From Paracoccus hibiscisoli (GTDB lineage Bacteria > Pseudomonadota > Alphaproteobacteria > Rhodobacterales > Rhodobacteraceae), in NCBI RefSeq assembly GCF_005048265.1, contig NZ_SUNH01000011.1, forward strand, positions 83,351 to 147,350: a stretch of DNA of 64,000 nt, read 5' to 3'. How positions within the stretch are numbered: the first letter of the stretch is position 1; each line of letters begins with the position of its first letter. Below the pieces are notes generated by a model, which had not been told where the DNA came from, searched no databases, and saw nothing but the letters and a program-made list of their open reading frames with translations. Shown here piece by piece: positions 1 to 8,973 of this stretch. The position numbers and the translations under genes are program-made.

Positions 1-699
1 GCCCAGCACCTTGACCGTGCCGTGGCGGTCGGCCAGCACCTGCGCCTCGATATGGCGGGGGCGGTCCAGGAACTGTTCGACATAGCATTCGCCGCGGCCA
101 AAGGCGTTGACCGCCTCGCGCGTGGCGGCGTCGAACAACTCCTCGACCTCGTCCAGATCGCGGGCCACGCGCATGCCCCGCCCGCCGCCGCCAAAGGCCG
201 CCTTGATGGCCAGCGGAAGGCCGTGTTCACGGGCAAAGGCCAGCGCCTCGGCACCGCTGGCGATGGGGCCGGGGCTGCCCGCGACCAGCGGCGCGCCGAC
301 GGCCTGCGCAATCTCTCGCGCGCGGATCTTGTCGCCAAGCGCGTCGATCACGTCGGGGTCGGGGCCGATCCAGAGGATGCCCGCCGCCTGCACCGCACGG
401 GCGAAATCGGCATTCTCCGACAGGAACCCATATCCGGGGTGGATCGCGTCGACCTGCGCGCGGGCGGCGATGGCCAGAACCTTGGCGGCGTCCAGATAGG
501 TGTCGGCGGGGCGGTGGCCCTCCAGCGCCCAGGCCTGATCGGCGGCGCGGACAAAGGGCGCATCGCGGTCGGGATCGGCATAGATCGCCACCGATTCGAT
601 GCCCTCGTCGGCGCAGGCGCGGATGACGCGCAGGGCGATCTCTCCGCGGTTGGCGATCAGGATGCGGCGGATGGGGGTCAGGGGCGTGTCACGAAACAT
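1..699 (-). CDS. accC: Biotin carboxylase (acetyl-CoA carboxylase subunit AccC), 3' part outside window
   Basis: This is the N-terminal 233 residues of a biotin carboxylase; the gene runs off the left edge (the family is about 450 aa). It opens with the family hallmark [17 protein letters not shown]. It continues with the [14 protein letters not shown] segment and the ATP-grasp glycine loop [11 protein letters not shown] near residue 165. The enzyme uses ATP and bicarbonate to carboxylate biotin on a carrier protein. The ATG at 697-699 overlaps the end of the upstream pxpBC gene by 11 bases, so it is probably translationally coupled as the last visible gene of the 5-oxoprolinase operon. A biotin carrier gene (accB) would be expected just outside the window. 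Whether it serves fatty-acid synthesis or a dedicated carboxylation cannot be told from this fragment. Confidence 0.9.
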   Translation of the reverse strand, partial: MFRDTPLTPIRRILIANRGEIALRVIRACADEGIESVAIYADPDRDAPFVRAADQAWALEGHRPADTYLDAAKVLAIAARAQVDAIHPGYGFLSENADFARAVQAAGILWIGPDPDVIDALGDKIRAREIAQAVGAPLVAGSPGPIASGAEALAFAREHGLPLAIKAAFGGGGRGMRVARDLDEVEELFDAATREAVNAFGRGECYVEQFLDRPRHIEAQVLADRHGTVKVLG

Positions 700-2242
700 C
701 AGGGGCCTCCGGGTCGATGAGGGCAAAAGGGGCGTCGGCGGCAAAGCGGATGCGCGTGCCGGGCGGCAGCTGCCCCGCCAGGTCCAGCGCCGAGGGGTGC
801 AGCGTCGCGATGACCGGATAACCGCCGGTCAGGGGGTGGTCGGCCAAAAACAGCACCGGCTGGCCGGAATGGGGCACCTGAATGGCGCCGGTCGCGGTGC
901 CCTCGCTTGGCAGTTCGCGGGCGTCGTCGCGGGTCAGCGCCTCGCCCGACAGGCGGATGCCCACGCGCGACGATTGCGGCGTGACGGCCCACTCCTGGCC
1001 CAGGAACCGCGCCACGGTGGCTGCGTCGAACCAGTCGGTGCGGGGACCCAGGGTCACGGGCAGGGTCACGATCTCTCCGGCCTGCGGCAGGTCCGGGCCG
1101 GGGCCAGGGTCGGTCACCGCCCCCACCGCGCAGCCCGCCGGGGCCAGCGCATCGCCCGCCGTCAGGGGCGCGGGGCCGATCTGCGCCAGCGTGTCGGTCG
1201 CGCAGGAGCCCAGCACGGGGGCCACGTCGAATCCCCCGCGCATCGCCAGATAGCTGCGCATGCCGCGGGCGGGCGGGTCGATCACGACCTCGTCGCCCGC
1301 GTCCAGCGCGAAGGCACCCGATTGGGCCAGGCCGCCCACGCGGGCGGTGGCGGCGCCGGTCAGGGCCAGGGTCATCGCCACCTCCGCCCGCAGGCGGACG
1401 GGGCCAAGCGTGATCTCCAGCGCGGCGACGCCTGCGGGGTTGCCCACCGCACGGTTCGCGCGCCGCAGCGCGGCCAGATCGAGGGCACCGGATGCGCTGA
1501 CCCCCTGGCCCGCCTGGCCGATGCGCCCGGCATCCTGCACCAAGATCGGAAAGGCGGTCTGGGTCACGCGTAGGCCAGTCACCGGCGCGGGGTCCGGGAT
1601 CGCCACCGCATGCACATGCGCGTGGCCTGTCACGAACCGCGCCCTGACGCCGGGGCGCAGCAGCGCGGGCACGTCGCGGGTCAGGTCGAACATCGGCACC
1701 TCGGTCCGGCCGATCAGCTGCCAGCCGCCGGGGCTGGCCTGCGGATAGATGCCGCAGAACCGCCCCGCCAGCGCGACCGACCCCGCCGGGATCTTCGTGC
1801 GCGGTGCGGACCGGCGCGGCAGGTCGAACCGCGCATCCGCGCAGGTCATATAGGCGAAACCGGGAGCAAAGCCGCAGAACGCCACCTGCCAGGTCGCGGC
1901 CTGATGGGTGGCGATGACCTCATCCGTGGTCAGGCCCATCAGGGTCGCGACCTCGGCGAGATCCTCGCCGTCATAGGTCACGGGGATCTCGACCGTCTCG
2001 GTTGCCCGCGTCGCAGGCATGGTGCCGGGCGTGGGCTGGCGGGCCAGCACGGCGCGGGCCAGGGCGGCATCGGCGGCCATGCCGGGACCCGTGGTGACCA
2101 TCAGCGTGCGGGCGGCGGGCACGATCTCGGCCACGCCCGCGACCGGATCGGCCGCCAGCGCGTCAAACAGCGCCAGCGTCGCGTCCAGATCGGCCAGCTC
2201 GACCAGAAAGGCGCGCGGCCCGATGGGCAGGACGCGCGTCAT
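689..2242 (-). CDS. pxpBC: 5-oxoprolinase subunits B and C fused in one polypeptide (PxpBC)
   Basis: This 517-residue protein carries PxpB (KipI-like, about residues 1-215, with the [12 protein letters not shown] segment) followed by PxpC (KipA-like, about 222-517, opening [12 protein letters not shown] and then SGALD). With PxpA these subunits form the ATP-dependent prokaryotic 5-oxoprolinase, which opens 5-oxo-L-proline to L-glutamate. In Bacillus subtilis the two are separate genes (kipI, kipA). Here they are joined in frame with no stop between. The start [12 protein letters not shown] at 2242 is chosen because homology begins there and it overlaps the DUF1445 stop by 4 bases. Upstream in-frame codons are only antisense shadow of that gene. 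Confidence 0.92.
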   Translation of the reverse strand: MTRVLPIGPRAFLVELADLDATLALFDALAADPVAGVAEIVPAARTLMVTTGPGMAADAALARAVLARQPTPGTMPATRATETVEIPVTYDGEDLAEVATLMGLTTDEVIATHQAATWQVAFCGFAPGFAYMTCADARFDLPRRSAPRTKIPAGSVALAGRFCGIYPQASPGGWQLIGRTEVPMFDLTRDVPALLRPGVRARFVTGHAHVHAVAIPDPAPVTGLRVTQTAFPILVQDAGRIGQAGQGVSASGALDLAALRRANRAVGNPAGVAALEITLGPVRLRAEVAMTLALTGAATARVGGLAQSGAFALDAGDEVVIDPPARGMRSYLAMRGGFDVAPVLGSCATDTLAQIGPAPLTAGDALAPAGCAVGAVTDPGPGPDLPQAGEIVTLPVTLGPRTDWFDAATVARFLGQEWAVTPQSSRVGIRLSGEALTRDDARELPSEGTATGAIQVPHSGQPVLFLADHPLTGGYPVIATLHPSALDLAGQLPPGTRIRFAADAPFALIDPEAPDVS

Positions 2243-3009
2243 GCCTGCCACCGGGTTTCCGGCACGTCGGTGACGAACATGTGCCCCGGTGCATGGGTGA
2301 TGGCGAAAGGCGGCTTGGACGCCATGACCGCTGCCTGAGGCGTCACCCCGCAGGCCCAGAAGACCGGCACCTGACCCGGACCCACCGGCACCGGGTCGCC
2401 GAAATCGGGCTTTTGCAGGTCGGCGATGCCCAAGGCCTCGGGCAGGCCCACATGCACCGGCGCGCCGTGGACGGCGGGGGTGCGGCCCGAAATCATCGCG
2501 GCCTCGGCCACCCGGTCGGCCGGAATGGGGCGCATCGACACGACCAGCCGCCCCGACATCCGCCCCGCCGGGCGACAGTCGCGGTCGGTCAGAAACATCG
2601 GCACGTTGCAGCCTTGGTCGACATGTGCGACCGGGATACCCGCCGCCATCAGCGCGCCCTCGAAGGTGAAGGAACAGCCGATCAGAAAGGTCACCAGATC
2701 GGGATGTTCGGCCCAATGGGATGTGGCGTCGGTCACCTCCTCGGTCAGCACGCCGTCGCGCCAGATGCGATAGAGGGGGATGTCGGTGCGCAGGTCGGCA
2801 TCGGGTGCCATGACCGTGCGATGGCTGCCCGGGTCGGTCACGTCCAGCACCGGGCAGGGTTTCGGGTTCCTCTGCGCAAACAGCAGGAAATCCCACGCCC
2901 AATCGCGGGGCAGCGTGATCATGTTGCACTGGGTAAACCCCGGTGCCTGACCCGAGGTCGGGCGGGCCGGACCCTGGCGCGCGGCCAGCCGCGCCTGCGC
3001 CGGGGTCAT
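2239..3009 (-). CDS. DUF1445 family protein (YcsI-like, putative hydro-lyase / D-glutamate cyclase-like)
   Basis: This 256-residue soluble protein belongs to the DUF1445/YcsI family. It shows the segments [18 protein letters not shown] near the N-terminus, [19 protein letters not shown] in the middle and [13 protein letters not shown] at the C-terminus. YcsI sits in the same cluster as pxpA and kipI/kipA in Bacillus. A DUF1445-like domain also occurs in mitochondrial D-glutamate cyclase, which makes 5-oxo-D-proline. A role in 5-oxoproline or D-glutamate chemistry is therefore reasonable but inferred. It overlaps pxpA upstream and pxpBC downstream by 4 bases each, so the three are co-translated. 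Confidence 0.8.
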   Translation of the reverse strand: MTPAQARLAARQGPARPTSGQAPGFTQCNMITLPRDWAWDFLLFAQRNPKPCPVLDVTDPGSHRTVMAPDADLRTDIPLYRIWRDGVLTEEVTDATSHWAEHPDLVTFLIGCSFTFEGALMAAGIPVAHVDQGCNVPMFLTDRDCRPAGRMSGRLVVSMRPIPADRVAEAAMISGRTPAVHGAPVHVGLPEALGIADLQKPDFGDPVPVGPGQVPVFWACGVTPQAAVMASKPPFAITHAPGHMFVTDVPETRWQA

Positions 3010-3773
3010 GCGCCACCCCCGGCGAAAGGCGCCACGGTGACACCGCCCGCGATCAACGCATCGCGGACCCGTGCGGCGATGGCCACCGCGCCGGGGCTGT
3101 CGCCATGCACGCAGATGCTGTCGGCCTCCAGGCGCAGGATGCTGCCATCCTCGGCCTCCAGCACGCCCTCGGTCGCCAGACGCAGCATGCGGGCCGCGAT
3201 CAGGTCCGCGTCATGCAGGACCGCACCCGGCTGCTTGCGCGACACAAGCGCGCCCGCGACGGTATAGGCGCGGTCGGCGAAGGCCTCGGCCACCACCGAC
3301 AGGCCCGCGGCGCGCGCGCGGTCCAGCACGGGCGCCCCCGCCAGACCCATCAGCACCAGCGACGGGTCGACCGCCTTGACGCCCGCGATGACCGCATCGG
3401 CCTGGCGCGCGTCATCCGCGATGGTGTTGTACAGCGCGCCATGCGGTTTCACATAAGTGACCCGCGTGCCCGCCGCCCGCGCCAGACCCTGCACCGCGCC
3501 GATCTGATAGATCACGTCGGCGGTCAGGTCGTCCGGCGCCACGTCCATGCTGCGCCGCCCGAAGCCCACGCGGTCGGGATAGCTGACATGCGCCCCGACC
3601 GCGACGCCCCGCGCCGCCGCCTGTCGCAGCACGGCCAGCAGCCCCGCCGGGTCGCCCGCGTGAAAGCCGCAGGCGATGTTGGCGGAACTGACGATGTCCA
3701 GCATCGCGGCGTCGTCCCCCATGGGCCAGGGGCCGTAGCCCTCGCCCAGGTCGCTGTTCAGGTCGATTGGCAT
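3006..3773 (-). CDS. pxpA: 5-oxoprolinase subunit A (LamB/YcsF family)
   Basis: This 255-residue protein starts [16 protein letters not shown], the signature opening of the LamB/YcsF family. It contains [11 protein letters not shown] near residue 32, [16 protein letters not shown] near 79 and VKPHGALYN near 128. PxpA is the catalytic-type subunit that works with PxpB and PxpC to hydrolyse 5-oxo-L-proline with ATP. The length is the usual one for the family. It lies 9 bases after the NRAMP-like transporter gene, with an AGGAGG-like ribosome site in that gap, and its stop overlaps the DUF1445 start. A cytoplasmic location is expected, since no signal peptide is visible. Confidence 0.95.
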   Translation of the reverse strand: MPIDLNSDLGEGYGPWPMGDDAAMLDIVSSANIACGFHAGDPAGLLAVLRQAAARGVAVGAHVSYPDRVGFGRRSMDVAPDDLTADVIYQIGAVQGLARAAGTRVTYVKPHGALYNTIADDARQADAVIAGVKAVDPSLVLMGLAGAPVLDRARAAGLSVVAEAFADRAYTVAGALVSRKQPGAVLHDADLIAARMLRLATEGVLEAEDGSILRLEADSICVHGDSPGAVAIAARVRDALIAGGVTVAPFAGGGA

Positions 3774-3782
3774 GGATCCTCC

Positions 3783-5009
3783 TTACACGCCCAGAAAGGC
3801 GAAGATCGTGGTGACCGACCGCGCGCCCATGTACCAGGTCAGCGCGCAGACGATGGCCCCAAGCGCCAGCAGCACCCGGTTGTAGCGGTGCCCACCCATC
3901 AGGTCGGACCGCGCATAGCCGATATAGGTAAAGATCGTCAGGCCGATGGGCAGGATCAACCCGTTGAAGCCGCCGACGAACACCAGGATCGCCGCCGGGG
4001 CCGTCCCAAGCGCCAGATACACCGCCAGCGAAAAGGCGATGAAACCCACCGTGGCCTTGGACCGGGCCGCGTCGCTGCGCACCCCCACCACGTCCAGAAA
4101 GCTGACCGAGGTATAGGCCGCCCCGATGACCGAGGTCAGCGCCGCCGCCCACAGGACCACGCCGAAGACGCGCATCCCCCAATCGCCCGCCGCCGCCTGA
4201 AAGGCCTGCGCCGCCGGGTTCGCCGCCTGCGACGACAGATCCAGCGTCACGCCCGATGCGACGACGCCCAGGATCGCCAGGAACAGCACAAAGCGCATGA
4301 CGCCCGTGACCGCGATCCCGGTCAGCGCCGCGCGGGTGACGGCGGTCAGGTTGTGCGGGCCGGTCAGGCCCTTGTCCAGCAACCGGTGCGCGCCGGAATA
4401 GGTGATGTATCCGCCGACCGTGCCGCCCACGATGGTGGTGATGGTGGCGAAGTCGATGGTGTCGGGCCAGATCGTCTGGCGCAGCGCCTCGCCCACCGGG
4501 GGGTTCGACTGCACCGCCACGAACAGCACCAGCAGGATCATCACGATGCCCAGCCCGATGATCGCCCGGTCCAGCAGCAGCCCGGCCTGCCGCGACAGGA
4601 AGATCGCGATGGCCAGCACCGCGGTGATCGCGCCGCCGATCTTGGGGTCCAGGCCCAGCATGGCGTTTAGGCCCAACCCGCCGCCCGCGATGTTGCCCAC
4701 GTTGAAGGCCAGCCCGCCGATCACCACCAGCGCCGTCAGCAGATAGCCCGCGCCGGGAATGGCCGCGTTCGCGGTCTCCGACGCGCGCTTGCCGGTCAGG
4801 GCGGTGATGCGCCAGATGTTCAGCTGGACCACGAAATCGATCAGGATCGAGGCCAGGATCGCAAAGGCAAAGGCCGATCCCATCCGCGCGGTAAAGGTCG
4901 CGGTCTGGGTGATGAAGCCCGGCCCGATGGCCGATGTCGCCATCAGGAAGATCGCCGCCAGAAGGCCTCCGCGAAGGCTGGCGGCCGCAACGCTGCGGTC
5001 GGTGGTCAT
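3783..5009 (-). CDS. NRAMP-fold transporter lacking the metal-binding motifs (YcsG-like)
   Basis: This 408-residue, strongly hydrophobic protein has about 11 membrane helices and an NRAMP-family layout. Canonical NRAMP metal carriers have DPGN in helix 1 and MPH in helix 6. Here the helix 1 site reads GPGF (residues 29-32) and the helix 6 site reads GGY within GGTVGGYITYSGAH (about 195-208), so the Asp, Asn and Met metal ligands are gone. It is the first gene of the 5-oxoprolinase operon and corresponds in position to ycsG of the B. subtilis ycs/kip cluster. NRAMPs share the LeuT fold of amino-acid carriers, so uptake of 5-oxoproline or a related organic substrate is the best inference. Divalent-metal transport is unlikely. 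Confidence 0.8.
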   Translation of the reverse strand: MTTDRSVAAASLRGGLLAAIFLMATSAIGPGFITQTATFTARMGSAFAFAILASILIDFVVQLNIWRITALTGKRASETANAAIPGAGYLLTALVVIGGLAFNVGNIAGGGLGLNAMLGLDPKIGGAITAVLAIAIFLSRQAGLLLDRAIIGLGIVMILLVLFVAVQSNPPVGEALRQTIWPDTIDFATITTIVGGTVGGYITYSGAHRLLDKGLTGPHNLTAVTRAALTGIAVTGVMRFVLFLAILGVVASGVTLDLSSQAANPAAQAFQAAAGDWGMRVFGVVLWAAALTSVIGAAYTSVSFLDVVGVRSDAARSKATVGFIAFSLAVYLALGTAPAAILVFVGGFNGLILPIGLTIFTYIGYARSDLMGGHRYNRVLLALGAIVCALTWYMGARSVTTIFAFLGV

Positions 5010-5100
5010 GGATGTTTCCCCGTGTCGAACTGTTGTTGATTGTCACCAGCCTGCCACGATTCCGTGATCCGTCAACGATTATCTGACATTCGTGACGGTT

Positions 5101-5111
5101 TTGTTGAACAA
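5101..5111. promoter_or_regulatory. Candidate FCD/GntR operator TTGTTGAACAA
   Basis: The 11-base sequence TTGTTGAACAA is an odd-centred perfect palindrome. It fits the TNGTNNNACNA pattern known for FadR-like (FCD) GntR regulators. It lies in the 205-base divergent region between the transporter gene (reading left) and the FCD regulator at 5215 (reading right), which is where an autoregulatory site controlling both directions would be placed. Binding itself is inferred. Confidence 0.45.
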
Positions 5112-5214
5112 TCGGGAATGACCTGCGCGGCAATCTGCCCGGAATCAAGGCAACAGCCTGCTTGCCCTGCCTCTGCCCTGCCGCCATGATCGACCCTGCA
5201 TCACAGGACGACCC

Positions 5215-5883
5215 ATGACCGATCCGAATCCCGCCAGCCTGGCTGAAGAGACCGCCGCCCGCCTTCGCGCGCAGGTGATCGCGGGGCATCTGCGCCCCGG
5301 CCAGCGCCTGTCCGAGACGCGCCTGGCGGCCGATCTGTCGGTGTCGCGCAACACGCTGCGCGAGGTGTTCCGCCTGCTGACGCGCGAGGGGTTGCTGACG
5401 CACGCGCCCAATCGCGGCGTTTCGGTGGCGGTGCCGTCGATGGCGGGAGTGCTGGACATCTATCGCGTGCGCCGCCTGATCGAGGTTCCGGCCCTGGCCC
5501 AGGCCTGGCCCCGCCACGCAGCGGCCCTGCGCATGGCCGAATGCGTGGCTCAGGCCCGCGCGGCGCGCGAGGCGGGCGACTGGCGCGGCGTGGGCAGCGC
5601 CAACATGGGCTTTCACGCGGCCATCGTCGCGCTGACCGACAGCCCGCGCCTGACGGCATTCTTCGCGCAGGCGATGGCGGAACTGCGCCTGGCCTTTGGC
5701 CTGCTGGACAGCCCCGAACAGCTGCACGCGCCGTTCCTGCAGGAGAACGGTGCGATCCTGGAGTTGCTGGTGGCGGGGGACACGGCGGCGGCAGCGGCGC
5801 GTCTGGCCGATTACCTGGACCGGTCGGAACGGGTCGTGATGTCGGCCTTTGCCCGGCTGGAGAACGGCGTCACGCCGGGCTAG
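5215..5883 (+). CDS. GntR-family transcriptional regulator, FCD (FadR-like) subfamily
   Basis: This 222-residue protein has an N-terminal winged helix-turn-helix (residues about 5-75; GHLRPGQRLSETRLAADLSV then SRNTLREVFRLL) followed by an all-helical FCD ligand domain. FCD regulators usually sense small carboxylic acids. It is transcribed divergently from the 5-oxoproline operon, in the place taken by kipR in Bacillus (a regulator of a different family). The natural role is therefore control of that operon, perhaps with 5-oxoproline or glutamate-like acids as ligand; the ligand is inferred. ATG at 5215 is the first in-frame start that keeps the whole HTH. A GC-rich 12-base palindrome (5887-5898) follows the stop but has no T-tract. 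Confidence 0.88.
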   Translation: MTDPNPASLAEETAARLRAQVIAGHLRPGQRLSETRLAADLSVSRNTLREVFRLLTREGLLTHAPNRGVSVAVPSMAGVLDIYRVRRLIEVPALAQAWPRHAAALRMAECVAQARAAREAGDWRGVGSANMGFHAAIVALTDSPRLTAFFAQAMAELRLAFGLLDSPEQLHAPFLQENGAILELLVAGDTAAAAARLADYLDRSERVVMSAFARLENGVTPG

Positions 5884-6314
5884 GGCGCGGGGCCCCGCCA
5901 CCGTCGATGCCCCATCCCGGCGGTGTCGGAACGGCCCGCGCCGCACCTGCAGGGGCGCAAAGGACACTATGCCACAGGGACCGCGACAGGGGCTGTGTCG
6001 CAGCTGCGCGCGGTTCGTGATGCTACGCATCGTCACAGCGCGGCCCGTCATGCAAGTCGCCTGATTCGGGTCACAAACCGGTGTGAATGCCGTGAAATCA
6101 CGCGTCGCGCGCGCCGTGCCGCATGCGGCACGCGGCCCTGCGCAGGGCCGGTTTCACCCGCGCGTTCAGCCCCAGGATGCGGCATGCGCGCGCAGTCACC
6201 CTGCGGCAAGTTATCATTTGTTTCACGGCCCTGATCGGCAGCAACTGAAGGGCGCACGGTCGGGCCCGTCGCCATCGCGCCGCGCCCGCCTGCCCCAATC
6301 GGAGGAACAACGTG
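5884..6314. other. Intergenic region upstream of the rhodopsin gene, rich in palindromes
   Basis: These 431 bases contain no open frame that looks coding. They hold several inverted repeats: GCGGGGCCCCGC at 5887-5898, TCACA-N6-TGTGA at 6071-6086, CGTGA-AA-TCACG at 6091-6102, and two abutting 18-base palindromes at 6115-6150. The only AT-rich island is AAGTTATCATTTGTTTC around 6209-6225, a possible -10 zone for the rhodopsin operon. A clear GGAGGA ribosome site stands at 6301-6306. No small RNA could be recognised. This is probably the regulatory leader of the rhodopsin/blh operon. Confidence 0.6.
6115..6150. repeat. Two abutting perfect 18-bp palindromes
   Basis: CGTGCCGCATGCGGCACG occupies 6115-6132 and CGGCCCTGCGCAGGGCCG occupies 6133-6150. 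Each equals its own reverse complement, and they touch with no base between them. They differ from each other in sequence, so this is not a duplication. There is no T-run, so they do not look like a terminator. They lie about 165-200 bases upstream of the rhodopsin start and could be protein-binding sites or RNA hairpins in its leader. Confidence 0.75.
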
Positions 6315-7109
6315 ATGGAAGCTGTCGCTGTCGAAACGGTACCCGAGGCCATGAGCGCCTTTCAGTACCTGCTGGTCTACAACTCGATCTCGTTCACATT
6401 CGCGGCCATGGCCGCGGCCACGATCTTTCTGTGGTTCGGGCGGTCCGAAGTCGCCCCCGCCTATCGCACCGCCCTGGTCATCTCGGGGTTGGTGACGGCC
6501 ATCGCGGCCTATCACTATTTCCGCATCTTCCAGAGCTGGGAGGCCGCCTTCCTGTTCGAGAACGGCACCGTCTCGGCCACCGGATACGCCTTCAACGACG
6601 CCTATCGCTATGTCGACTGGCTGCTGACGGTGCCGCTGCTGCTGATCGAGCTGGTGCTGGTCATGCGCCTGTCGCGTGACGAGACGATCAGCAAGGCCAC
6701 CAGGTTGGGCGTCGCCGCCGCGCTGATGGTCATCCTGGGCTATCCCGGCGAGATCGCGGAGAGCAACGGCACCCGCGCGCTGTGGGGTTTCCTGTCCACG
6801 ATCCCCTTCGCCTATATCGTCTATGAGCTGTTCAGCGGCCTGGGTCGCGCCATCGAAACGCAGCCGCCGCAGGTGCGGTCGCTGATCAAGCAGGCGCGGC
6901 TGCTGACCTTTGCGTCCTGGGGCTTTTACCCCATCGTCTACATGGCGCCCTTTGTCGGGCTGGAGGGGCCGACGGCCAACACCGTCATCCAGATCGGCTA
7001 TACCGTCGCCGACCTGGTGGCCAAGGTCGGCCTGGGCATCCTGATCTACATCATCGCGGTCCGCAAATCGGGGATCGAGATGGACCAAGCCCAGACCGCC
7101 AAGGCATGA
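6315..7109 (+). CDS. Xanthorhodopsin/Gloeobacter-rhodopsin-type light-driven proton pump
   Basis: This seven-helix microbial rhodopsin of 264 residues is counted from ATG 6315; GTG 6312 is the alternative, and GGAGGA at 6301 serves both. The proton-pump triad is intact in RYVDWLLTVPLLLIE: acceptor D101, T105 and donor E112. Retinal Schiff-base lysine is K237 (VADLVAKVG) and the counterion partner is H67 (AAYHYF). L109 at the spectral tuning position suggests green absorption. Spacing H67-D101 is 34 and E112-K237 is 125, equal to Gloeobacter rhodopsin (H87, D121, E132, K257) and unlike proteorhodopsin (H75-D97 is 22). G158 in ALWGF aligns with Gloeobacter G178, the gap that admits a carotenoid antenna. 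Blh follows with a 4-base overlap and supplies retinal. Confidence 0.95.
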   Translation: MEAVAVETVPEAMSAFQYLLVYNSISFTFAAMAAATIFLWFGRSEVAPAYRTALVISGLVTAIAAYHYFRIFQSWEAAFLFENGTVSATGYAFNDAYRYVDWLLTVPLLLIELVLVMRLSRDETISKATRLGVAAALMVILGYPGEIAESNGTRALWGFLSTIPFAYIVYELFSGLGRAIETQPPQVRSLIKQARLLTFASWGFYPIVYMAPFVGLEGPTANTVIQIGYTVADLVAKVGLGILIYIIAVRKSGIEMDQAQTAKA

Positions 7110-8104
7110 CCCGCCCGTCCGGGACAGGCGCATCGCGCATCGATCTGCCCGGCGCCCATCCCGGAGGGGCCGCCCTGACGGTCTTCTGGACCGCCATCCC
7201 GTTGCTGATGGCGGCCAGGGCCCTGGGCCTGGACCTCGAGGGGCAGCTGGGCACGCTGGCCGCCACGGCCATCGTGCTGGGAGGGGGGCTGCCGCATGGG
7301 GCCTATGACATCAGCCTTCTGGGGCGGGTGTCGCGGGGCAGGCGGGTGCGGCTGGTGGCCGCGACCGCCATCTATATCGCCATCGTGGTCGCCATGGTCC
7401 TGGCCTGGCGGCTGTGGCCGGGGGCCACGCTGGTGTTCTTCCTGATCGCCGCCGCCTATCACTTCGGTGAGGACTGGGAGGGGATCGACGACCCGCTGCT
7501 GCGTCTGATCTGCGGTGCCTCGGTGGCGGCGGCGCCCGCGCTGGCGCATCCCGACCAGGTGGCGGCGATCTTTTCCGACATGACGGCGGGGCAGGGCGGT
7601 ACGGCGGTCGCGACCGGGTTGTTCCTGGTCGCGCCGGTGGTGCTGGTGGTCACCGCCGTCTGCTGCCTGATCGTCTGGCAGCAGGGGGGCCGCATGACCG
7701 CGCTGGCCATGGCGGGGGCCCTGGGGGCGCTGCTGCTGTTTCCGCCGGTGATCGGCTTTGCGCTGTATTTCGTCTGCCTGCATTCGCCGCGCCATCTGGC
7801 CAGCGCGCAGCTGAGGCTGGGCGACCTGCCCTGGCGCTGGCGGGCCGCGATGGCGATCGCCCTGCCGGTCGCGGCGGCGGCGCTCTGGCTGGCGGCCACG
7901 CGCGTCACGGGCGGCGCGATCACCCCCGACGTGACCGCACAGGCGTTCCAGTTGCTGGCGGCGCTGACCATCCCGCATCTGGTCGTCTCGTCCTATCTGG
8001 AGCGGCAGGGGTTCGGACCGGCGGCGCGAGAGGCGCCCCGCGAACCCGCCGTTGTCACGGACATGTCACCGGCGGGTCAGGGGACCGTCACGCAAGATCG
8101 TTAA
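7106..8104 (+). CDS. blh: Beta-carotene 15,15'-dioxygenase, Brp/Blh family
   Basis: This 332-residue polytopic membrane protein cleaves beta-carotene centrally into two retinals, the chromophore of the rhodopsin encoded just upstream. Family motifs with the iron-binding histidines are visible: [10 protein letters not shown] near residue 60, [10 protein letters not shown] near 115, CLHSPRHL near 229 and [12 protein letters not shown] near 290. The ATG overlaps the rhodopsin stop (ATGA), so the two genes form a retinal-plus-opsin cassette. The last 50 bases of the gene double as a four-unit PhoB-box array for phnC. The C-terminal tail after residue 305 is polar and poorly conserved in appearance, perhaps a result of carrying that regulatory DNA. 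Confidence 0.92.
   Translation: MTRPSGTGASRIDLPGAHPGGAALTVFWTAIPLLMAARALGLDLEGQLGTLAATAIVLGGGLPHGAYDISLLGRVSRGRRVRLVAATAIYIAIVVAMVLAWRLWPGATLVFFLIAAAYHFGEDWEGIDDPLLRLICGASVAAAPALAHPDQVAAIFSDMTAGQGGTAVATGLFLVAPVVLVVTAVCCLIVWQQGGRMTALAMAGALGALLLFPPVIGFALYFVCLHSPRHLASAQLRLGDLPWRWRAAMAIALPVAAAALWLAATRVTGGAITPDVTAQAFQLLAALTIPHLVVSSYLERQGFGPAAREAPREPAVVTDMSPAGQGTVTQDR
8052..8095 (+). promoter_or_regulatory. Four in-phase 11-bp PhoB-box units upstream of phnC
   Basis: GTCA recurs at 8054, 8065, 8076 and 8087, exactly 11 bases apart, inside units beginning TTGTCAC, ATGTCAC, GGGTCAG and CCGTCAC. Known Pho boxes are direct repeats of CTGTCAT-like heptamers with an 11-base period, bound by PhoB dimers. 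Two adjacent dimers could bind here. The array ends 37 bases before the phnC ATG, with GATCGTTAACC (8097-8107) in the place of a -10. It lies within the 3' end of blh. Phosphate-starvation control of phnCDE follows by inference. Confidence 0.7.
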
Positions 8105-8132
8105 CCGGGGCCTCAGCAACCCGAGAGGCCCC

Positions 8133-8951
<819 letters not shown>

Positions 8952-8973
8952 CCCACCCCATCGGAGAAGATCC

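Noticed and set aside
2243..3043. A longer N-terminal extension of the pxpBC frame
   Set aside because: It is the antisense-phase shadow of the DUF1445 gene; homology to PxpB starts at [10 protein letters not shown] (2242), which also overlaps the DUF1445 stop by 4 bases.
3412..6051. Very long open frame (879 codons) on the minus strand across pxpA, the NRAMP-like gene and the regulator
   Set aside because: High GC removes stops from non-coding frames; this one reads as low-complexity Arg/Gly/Ala and conflicts with three well-supported genes.
6071..6086. CRP-like inverted repeat TCACA-N6-TGTGA
   Set aside because: The half-sites are in the opposite order to the TGTGA-N6-TCACA pattern, so it was kept only as part of the palindrome-rich gap.
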